A DNA stretch of 55,789 nucleotides from Lichenicola sp050954785 (lineage in GTDB: Bacteria; Pseudomonadota; Alphaproteobacteria; Acetobacterales; Acetobacteraceae): NCBI GenBank assembly GCA_050954785.1, contig JBPBQO010000130.1, positions 1 to 55,789 of the forward strand. The letters are read 5' to 3'. Position numbers and translations under genes: made by a program. This document shows, piece by piece, positions 49,945-55,789 of this stretch; within the stretch, counting starts at the first letter, position 1, and every line of letters starts with the position of its first letter. The notes under the pieces are model-generated. The model saw nothing but the letters and a program-made list of their open reading frames with translations, was not told the DNA's origin and made no database searches.

Positions 49945-52900
49945 CGGGCGACGGCCATGATGTCGACCGAAAGCGGCAGGCGCATGGTACACCTCACGCC
50001 GCCGGTGGCGAAGTCGAGACGGACCTCGCCGCCGAACATGTCCGCAAGTCCATTCTCGATGATACGCGACCCGAAGCCGCGCTGGGTCGGCATTTCGACC
50101 GGTGGACCGCCGGTTTCCGACCAGGCGATGTCGACACACGGCGGATCCGCCATGCGATCGATCCGCCACTCGACGCCGACCCGCCCGGACGACACCGACA
50201 GCGCGCCATATTTGGCGGCGTTGGTCCCCAGTTCATGGAACGCCATGTTGAGCGAAACGGCGGCGTTCGGGCTCAGCTTGACCGCAGGCCCATGTGCCGA
50301 GACCTGCGAGATCCCGTCGCTGTTGTTCGGATAGAATTCCAGCGTCTGATCGATCACGTCCGCCAGTTGCGCGCCGTCCCACGACGTGTCGGTGAGCAGG
50401 TCGTGCGCGCGCGCGAGCGCGCTGATCCGGGCAGTGAGATCGGTCATGAAGGCGGTCGGCGTTCTGGCATTTCGCTGCGTCTGCCGTGCGATCGCCTGTA
50501 CGATCGCCAGCGTGTTTTTCACGCGATGGTTGAGTTCGTTGAGCAGGGTCGTTCGCTGCGCCTCCGCCTGCTTGCGCATCGTCACGTCGAGCGACACGCC
50601 GATCATGCGGAGTGGCGTGCCATCCTCGGCATAGACGGCGTGACCGCAGACCTCGACCCAGGTGACGCGGCCATCCGGCCAGACGGTCCGGTGCTCGATA
50701 TCGAGGGCCGAGTGCGTCTCGATCGCGTGCGACAATGCGAGGCGCTGACGATCGCGATCCTCGGGATGGATCCGGCCCAGCAACGCATTGTACATACTGC
50801 GTGGGTCGGACCCGTGAATGCCGAAGTTCTCACGGCCGATGGCGGAGGCAGTCAGGCCGCGCGCCACTAGGTCGAGTTCCCAGCTCCCCAGACGACCCGC
50901 CTCCAGCGCGAATTCCAGACGCTGCTCGGTGTCGCGCAATGCGGTCCGGGTCCGCTCGTTATTGATTTCCGCAAGCAGATCCTGCTCCCGCACCGCGGCA
51001 TCCCGACGCTGCCGGGCCAGGTTGATCGCGCCATCGATCCGGGCCCGAAGCTCACGCGCATTGAACGGCTTGACGATGTAGTCGTCGGCGCCGGCCGCAA
51101 GCCCTTCGACACGGGCCTCCTCTCCGGCGCGTGCCGAAAGCAGGATCACCACGATCCCGTTCAGGGTGCGGTCCGCGCGGATTTCGCGCAGCAGGCCGAA
51201 GCCGTCGAGGCCCGGCATCATCACGTCGGTCAGGATCAGGTCGGGCGCCGCGCGCACTCGCAGTGCGGCAAGAGCCGCAAGGCCATTCTCGACGATGTCC
51301 ACATGATAGCCGGCCTGATTGAGAATGCGTGCGACGTAGAGCCGCATGTCCGCATTATCCTCTGCTAGCAAAATACGTGTTCTGCCCTCGTCGACAGGCC
51401 TGTTTGCGTCATCGGAATTCTGGTCCAGCCGGTCCGGCAGCCAGCGTACCGCCTCGTCGGCATAGATGTCCGCCATGGCGTGCCGTGTCGCTTGAATTTC
51501 CGCGGGATCGTTCAAGACCGTGCTCGCCGCGAGATGCGCATGCCCAAGCGGCAGCGTCACGCGAAACACCGTGCCCTGGTCCACCACACTGCTGACGGCA
51601 ATCGTTCCGTCATGCAGATGAACCAGGCTTTCGACCAGGGCGAGGCCGATGCCGGAGCCCTCGTGGGAGCGGCCACGCCGATCGTCGACGCGATGGAACC
51701 TCTCGAAAATACGCGGGATCTCGGCTGCGGGAATACCGATGCCGGTGTCGCGGACGATCAACGCGACGGCCTCCTCCTCACGGACCAGCGACACCGCGAT
51801 ATGTCCGGCGAAGGTGAACTTGAACGCGTTCGACAGCAGATTGAGAATGATCTTTTCCCACATGTCGCGATCCACATAGACCGGGACGTCCAGTGCCGGG
51901 CAGTCGACCACCAGTTCCAGACCCGCAGTTTCGCATGCGGAGCGAAAGTTGCTCGTGAGTTCGATGGTGAGGTTCGCCAGATTGATCGGCTCGAACCGGG
52001 CCGTCATCCGGCCCGCTTCGATCCGGGAAAAATCCAGCAACGAGTTGACGAGCTTCAGCACCCGCAACGCGTTCCGATGCGCGACCTGCAGCCGCTCGCG
52101 CTGCAGTGCCGGCAGGTCGGCGCCATCGGCCAGCGCCTCCTCGATCGGCCCCAGCATCAAGGTCAGCGGCGTACGGAACTCGTGACTGACGTTGGAAAAG
52201 AACGCTGTCTTGGCACGATCGATCGCCGCCAGCGCCTCGGCCTGCCGCTGCTCGTCCTCGAAGGCCTGGGCATTGGCGAGTGCTGCTCCGACCGCCGCGC
52301 CGACCAGTTCGTAGAGACCGCGATATCCGTCCTCGATCGGCAGCCGGGCGCTCGCACCGGCAATCATCATCGCAACCGGCAGCCCCGATCCGGGCAGGCT
52401 GATCGGCACCACGAACGCGGCGTCCGGCGGCTCCTCGTACGGGCCGCACTGCATGGCATCCAGCATCGGGGCCAGGCCGTCCACCAGTTCGGGGACTTTC
52501 GAACGGGTGGCCACGGCAACCGGCCAGGGCAGCATCGCGTCGAGCTCGATGGTGTCGGGCGTCGCTGCCGTGCCGCTGGACACTCCGACCGAAGCGGCGA
52601 GCCTGTAGCGACGATCGGTCCGGTCCTGCGGTTCAAGCCGATAGAAAATCACGAACGGCAGGTCGAATGCGAATTCCGCCAGCGTCGCAGCCGCACGGTC
52701 GAACACCGTTTCGACGTTGTCCGCACCGACGAGGCGCGCGGTCAGGTCGCGCACCACGCGGGTGCGTCGCTCGCCCAGCATCGCGGCGGTGGTTTCGGTC
52801 ACCGGATGGAACAGCCCGCCGATGCCGCCGGTCTCGTCGTAGATCGGACTGGTCGAGAAGGTGAAGAACGACTCCTCGGGATAGCCGTTCCGGTTCAGGA

Positions 52901-53255
52901 ACATGCGCTGGTTTTCCAGGAACGAGGTTTCCCCGGCCAGTGCCATGTTGAACGGCTCGCCGATCACCGGCCATGCCGATGCCCAGGAAACCGGATAGCT
53001 CATGCCGAGAACCGCCGGATGCTGCTCGCCGCACACCACCCTGTAGCCGTCGTTGTAGATCTGGGTGTGTTCCGCGCCCCAGATGATGTTGATCGGGAAA
53101 TTCGACGCAAGGCAAAGCCCGACCGTCGTACGCAGGCTTTGCGGCCAGTGTTCGATCGGCCCGAGCGGTGTGCACGACCAGTCCTTCGACCGGACGAGGC
53201 TCGCCATTTCACCGGGACCTCCTACGAAGTTCATCTGGTTCGTGAGAGTCGGCAT
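49941..53255 (-). CDS. Large hybrid kinase with HisKA and HWE cores (PAS-GAF-HisKA-HATPase-REC-PAS-HWE)
   Basis: An 1104-residue soluble sensor. An N-terminal PAS-like module opens it (LVRSKDWSCTPLGPIEHWPQSL, a frequent start of such proteins, residues ~15-160). A GAF domain (~165-345) leads to HisKA with His in FFSNVSHEFRTPLTL near 370 and HATPase (~450-595). A receiver follows (~645-765, phospho-Asp in DLILTDVMMPGLDG). A PAS domain (~805-920) then leads to a second kinase of HWE type (ELNHRVKNTLAIVQA, HELGTNAAKYGALS, AWSETGGP, GFGSRII). Two histidine kinase cores of different classes on one chain suggest branched phosphoflow. The stop overlaps the separate receiver gene. An alternative start lies seven codons in. 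Confidence 0.93.
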   Translation of the reverse strand: MPTLTNQMNFVGGPGEMASLVRSKDWSCTPLGPIEHWPQSLRTTVGLCLASNFPINIIWGAEHTQIYNDGYRVVCGEQHPAVLGMSYPVSWASAWPVIGEPFNMALAGETSFLENQRMFLNRNGYPEESFFTFSTSPIYDETGGIGGLFHPVTETTAAMLGERRTRVVRDLTARLVGADNVETVFDRAAATLAEFAFDLPFVIFYRLEPQDRTDRRYRLAASVGVSSGTAATPDTIELDAMLPWPVAVATRSKVPELVDGLAPMLDAMQCGPYEEPPDAAFVVPISLPGSGLPVAMMIAGASARLPIEDGYRGLYELVGAAVGAALANAQAFEDEQRQAEALAAIDRAKTAFFSNVSHEFRTPLTLMLGPIEEALADGADLPALQRERLQVAHRNALRVLKLVNSLLDFSRIEAGRMTARFEPINLANLTIELTSNFRSACETAGLELVVDCPALDVPVYVDRDMWEKIILNLLSNAFKFTFAGHIAVSLVREEEAVALIVRDTGIGIPAAEIPRIFERFHRVDDRRGRSHEGSGIGLALVESLVHLHDGTIAVSSVVDQGTVFRVTLPLGHAHLAASTVLNDPAEIQATRHAMADIYADEAVRWLPDRLDQNSDDANRPVDEGRTRILLAEDNADMRLYVARILNQAGYHVDIVENGLAALAALRVRAAPDLILTDVMMPGLDGFGLLREIRADRTLNGIVVILLSARAGEEARVEGLAAGADDYIVKPFNARELRARIDGAINLARQRRDAAVREQDLLAEINNERTRTALRDTEQRLEFALEAGRLGSWELDLVARGLTASAIGRENFGIHGSDPRSMYNALLGRIHPEDRDRQRLALSHAIETHSALDIEHRTVWPDGRVTWVEVCGHAVYAEDGTPLRMIGVSLDVTMRKQAEAQRTTLLNELNHRVKNTLAIVQAIARQTQRNARTPTAFMTDLTARISALARAHDLLTDTSWDGAQLADVIDQTLEFYPNNSDGISQVSAHGPAVKLSPNAAVSLNMAFHELGTNAAKYGALSVSSGRVGVEWRIDRMADPPCVDIAWSETGGPPVEMPTQRGFGSRIIENGLADMFGGEVRLDFATGGVRCTMRLPLSVDIMAVAR

Positions 53256-53464
53256 ACTCGGGCAGCCCAGCGACTAATTTGGAAATGACCTGGAAAAATC
53301 GGTCGCGTAATGTCGGAATGATAAGGCAGGGTTCGCCTGCGCAGATCAAGGACGATGCGGACGGTCGCGCTGGCCGACCAATCCGGCCACGCTCAGGTTC
53401 GGTATCCGTGCCTGTCCGATCGGCCCGTCGCATCCATGTAGATGGGTGCACGGGCTGCCGCTAT

Positions 53465-54625
53465 CTAGGCCCGGATGGCATCGAGGCCGCGCTGCAGGGC
53501 TGCATCCGGAATACGGGTTGCCGCGGCGACCGCCGTTGAAAGAATCGGGACGAACCGCGCGATTGTGACCAGGGGCCGTTGCAGCGGGCGCCGCACCACT
53601 GCGAGCGACAGCAACGCCGCACCCGCAACCTGCCTGCCGACATCGCGACGCATCGCCGCCTGCAACCGGTCCGGTGTACTGCCTTCACGCAGCATCCGTG
53701 CGGCCAGCGCCGCGCTGTGCAACGCGATCGACATGCCGTCGCCGGTGAAGGACGGGATCACCGCGGACTGGTCGCCCAGTCGCCAGACGCCCGCCCGGGC
53801 CGGATCGGCGGCCGCCGGCGCCACCAGGCCATAAGGGATGCCGGCGATGGTGAGCGGACGCGACTGCACCGGCTGCGCGTCCGCCAGCCGCCGGCGCAAC
53901 AGCGGAACATCCTCGCCGGCCGCCGCGAGCACCCTGTCCCAGCGTCCGCCGATTTCGGCCAGGCGGCTTCGGCGGATCAGCAGGCACAGTGTCGCCTGCC
54001 CGTCCTCGACCAGTTGCAGGCCCGCATAGCCGCCCCCGAACAGCATCAGCTCGACCGCCCCGGCCAGACTTCTTGCCTGGTCGGGCGCCAGCCGGAAATG
54101 CTGCTTGAAGCCGACCAGGTCGTTCTGGCGGCCCGGTCCCCGCTTCCAGCCACGCAGATCGTGCTTGCCGGTCGCCAGCACGACATGGCGCGCCGCGATC
54201 GTGGCGCTATCCTGCAGCCGCACACGCCGTTCATCGGACCGGCAGTCCAGCCCGGTCGCCGCGCGACCCCGCCGTAGGGCCGCCCCGCCAGCCACTGCGC
54301 GGGCCAGCAACGCTTCGTCGAGCACCCGCCGCGACAGGCCCACGCCCTGGAACGGCAGCATCACCTCCGCCAACGCCGGACCGGTCGCCAGCCGGACCCG
54401 GTCGATCGGCATGCCGCCGAGCCGCACCGGGTCGATGTCCAGGGCCCGCAGATGCAGCAGCGCCTCGCGCGACAGGAACTCGCCGCAGACCTTGTCGTGC
54501 GGGCCGGCCTCGCGCTCGATCAGCAGCACCCGCTGTCCATCCGCTGCCGCATGGATCGCCAGCGAGGCGCCGGCCAGCCCGCCGCCGATGATGGCGATAT
54601 CGGCGGCAACGAAGCCGGTGGTCAC
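53465..54625 (-). CDS. FAD-dependent oxidoreductase (geranylgeranyl reductase/halogenase-like) of polyketide cluster
   Basis: A 386-residue FAD-binding protein of the PHBH/geranylgeranyl-reductase fold. It shows the dinucleotide motif DIAIIGGGLAGASLAIH at residue ~8, KVCGEFLS, the internal ATGKHDLRGW strand and GDQSAVIPSFTGDGMSIAL, the FAD-pyrophosphate motif. Likely reactions are reduction or monooxygenation of a lipid or polyketide. It starts with GTG at 54625, overlapping the methyltransferase stop (GTGA). The gene order type III PKS, methyltransferase, FAD enzyme recurs in alphaproteobacterial type III polyketide clusters, which suggests that it tailors the polyketide. Confidence 0.85.
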   Translation of the reverse strand: MTTGFVAADIAIIGGGLAGASLAIHAAADGQRVLLIEREAGPHDKVCGEFLSREALLHLRALDIDPVRLGGMPIDRVRLATGPALAEVMLPFQGVGLSRRVLDEALLARAVAGGAALRRGRAATGLDCRSDERRVRLQDSATIAARHVVLATGKHDLRGWKRGPGRQNDLVGFKQHFRLAPDQARSLAGAVELMLFGGGYAGLQLVEDGQATLCLLIRRSRLAEIGGRWDRVLAAAGEDVPLLRRRLADAQPVQSRPLTIAGIPYGLVAPAAADPARAGVWRLGDQSAVIPSFTGDGMSIALHSAALAARMLREGSTPDRLQAAMRRDVGRQVAGAALLSLAVVRRPLQRPLVTIARFVPILSTAVAAATRIPDAALQRGLDAIRA

Positions 54626-55347
54626 GGCGCAATCGGCCGGAAGCGCGAAACGCACACTCGGAATGGAACCCGCCAGCGAACGGTCGTGGCATCCGGAGGC
54701 AAGCCGGCACGGTTCAGCAGCGCCCGCCATTCCGGGATGATGAAGGCGCGGCCGAACGAGACCGGGCCGTCATGCTGGACGAACCGATGCCAGCCGGCGG
54801 CGCGCGACCACAGCTTGAAGCCGTAATAGGGCAGCCAATGCCGCTGCAGGTCGTTCACGAACCAGCCGAGCGTCGCATGCTGCTCCATCCAGCACAGGAA
54901 CCGGACCACGGATTCGTCATCCAGGTGATGGGTGAACAGCGAGGACAGCACGACGTCGGGCGGCTGTTCCGGCCGGTAGTCGAAGATATCCGCCGTCACC
55001 CAGCGGATCGGCCGGCGCGTCGGCGCCGCCGCCTCGCCGGCAGCCCTGGCCCAGGGCGACAGATCGACGCTGGTCATGTCCAGGGCGATCCCGCTCCGTG
55101 CCGCCCACCGGTCGATGTCGCGCAGCGTGTCGCCATAGCCACCGCCGACATCGAGGATGCGCAGCGCCCGGCCGGCGGGCAGCCGACGCGCCGCCTGCCG
55201 CAGGAAGTGCAGGGTCGGGCGCGTGGCCAGGGTCAGCCGGTTCACGGTTGCCAAGTCGACCAGGCAGCGCCGGAACTCGTCCGGGCCGCACGACGCGTCG
55301 TCCATCAATTCGGGCAGCATGACCCGGTGTGCGAAACGGCCGGCCAT
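54622..55347 (-). CDS. Class I SAM-dependent methyltransferase of polyketide cluster
   Basis: A 241-residue methyltransferase with SAM-binding motif I RILDVGGGYGDTLR at about residue 65 and acidic residue in MTSVDLSPWAR, then VVLSSLFTHHLDDE. It lacks a signal peptide. The start ATG at 55347 lies one base from the stop of the type III PKS gene, so the genes are co-transcribed and probably act on the same small aromatic or lipid product. The acceptor group is unknown. Confidence 0.87.
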   Translation of the reverse strand: MAGRFAHRVMLPELMDDASCGPDEFRRCLVDLATVNRLTLATRPTLHFLRQAARRLPAGRALRILDVGGGYGDTLRDIDRWAARSGIALDMTSVDLSPWARAAGEAAAPTRRPIRWVTADIFDYRPEQPPDVVLSSLFTHHLDDESVVRFLCWMEQHATLGWFVNDLQRHWLPYYGFKLWSRAAGWHRFVQHDGPVSFGRAFIIPEWRALLNRAGLPPDATTVRWRVPFRVCVSRFRPIAP

Positions 55348-55348
55348 C

Positions 55349-55789
55349 TCAGGCCACCTGGAAATGCAGCGTCTCCGCGACCAGCCCGGGCCCGAAACCC
55401 ATGGCGATACCGGACGCGCCGGACCGCGCGGTGCGCATCATGCGCTCCAGCACGAACAGGATCGTGGCCGACGACATATTACCATATTCGCGCAGGATCT
55501 CCCGCGACGCGGACAGCGCGTCCGGAGCGAGCTGCAGCGCGGTCTGCACCGCATCCAGCACGGACCGGCCACCCGGATGCACCGCCCAGAGATCGATGTC
55601 CCCGGCCGAGGCCCCCTCCAGGATGCGAGAGGCCGACCGGGTCAGCCCGGCGCCGATCGCACCCGGCACCTGACCGGACAGCACCATGTCGAAACCCTGG
55701 TCGCCGACACGCCAGCTTATCAACGGCGCGGTGTCCGGCAGCAGCTCGGCATGGAAACGGTCCAGGCGCAGCCCGGTTGGCTCGGCACT
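55349..55789 (-). CDS. Type III polyketide synthase (chalcone/stilbene synthase family), C-terminal part
   Basis: The window's right edge cuts this gene, leaving its last 146 residues. The C-terminal thiolase-fold domain shows the family's active-site His in WAVHPGGRSVLDAV and active-site Asn in YGNMSSATILFVLERMM, then a GFGPGLVAETL loop. The catalytic Cys would lie upstream, outside the window. Such enzymes condense malonyl-CoA with an acyl-CoA starter into alkylresorcinols, pyrones or phloroglucinols; which one cannot be told from this part. It heads a cluster with a methyltransferase and an FAD enzyme. Confidence 0.93.
   Translation of the reverse strand, partial: SAEPTGLRLDRFHAELLPDTAPLISWRVGDQGFDMVLSGQVPGAIGAGLTRSASRILEGASAGDIDLWAVHPGGRSVLDAVQTALQLAPDALSASREILREYGNMSSATILFVLERMMRTARSGASGIAMGFGPGLVAETLHFQVA

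Noticed and set aside
51480..53288. 602-codon plus-strand open frame
   Set aside because: Mirror frame of the large hybrid kinase; the minus-strand protein has clear domains, while this translation has none. Long antisense frames are common at this GC content.

Overview
The window is GC-rich, densely coded alphaproteobacterial chromosome, most likely from the Acetobacteraceae or a close Rhodospirillales relative. The clues are the fused shikimate kinase/3-dehydroquinate synthase, the type of NAD regulator, the abundance of HWE-type histidine kinases, and the housekeeping set (accA, xerD, alaS, glyQS, nadABC). The family assignment is inference; nothing here gives the species. No rRNA, tRNA or CRISPR array was seen. 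The only mobile DNA is the decayed tail of an IS6-family transposase at the left edge.

Layout. 1-10.7 kb: IS6 remnant; aldo/keto reductase; a XylC-like lactonase; a tightly overlapped trio (CinA-like domain protein, exported phospholipase D-like protein, exported HAD acid phosphatase); a reverse operon of a small membrane protein, xerD and accA; fused aroK-aroB; an OmpA-type porin with a strong terminator. 10.7-24.3 kb: GtrA-like membrane protein, cystathionine gamma-synthase-like enzyme, spore photoproduct lyase-like radical SAM protein, SirB1-like protein, a BLUF photoreceptor paired with a PAS-GGDEF-EAL protein, MAPEG protein, alaS, an orphan GAF kinase and a GH15 glucoamylase-like enzyme. 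24.3-33.5 kb: nadABC divergent from a PaoABC-like aldehyde oxidoreductase, then an HWE kinase and WrbA. 33.5-43.4 kb: two bacteriophytochromes, a XylB-like sugar dehydrogenase, and an overlapped operon of bacteriophytochrome, Rcp1-like response regulator, REC-histidine kinase and NadQ/NrtR-type NAD regulator. 43.4-55.8 kb: carbonic anhydrase, exported EEP phosphatase/nuclease, DUF2076 protein, CoA-binding protein, glyQS, a very large hybrid kinase with an overlapping response regulator, and the start of a type III polyketide cluster (FAD oxidoreductase, methyltransferase, type III PKS cut by the right edge).

The most interesting theme is light and redox. Four light-linked genes (BLUF, two phytochromes, a photolyase-like radical SAM protein) lie within 31 kb. 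One phytochrome operon ends, through successive overlaps of 4 to 11 nt, in a gene whose protein looks like the transcriptional regulator of NAD synthesis. The nadABC operon 11 kb away carries two matching palindromes of the form wATGCTY-N5-GAGCATA at and just upstream of its start. A light-to-NAD regulatory connection is therefore a concrete, testable hypothesis, but it rests on gene order and motif symmetry only.
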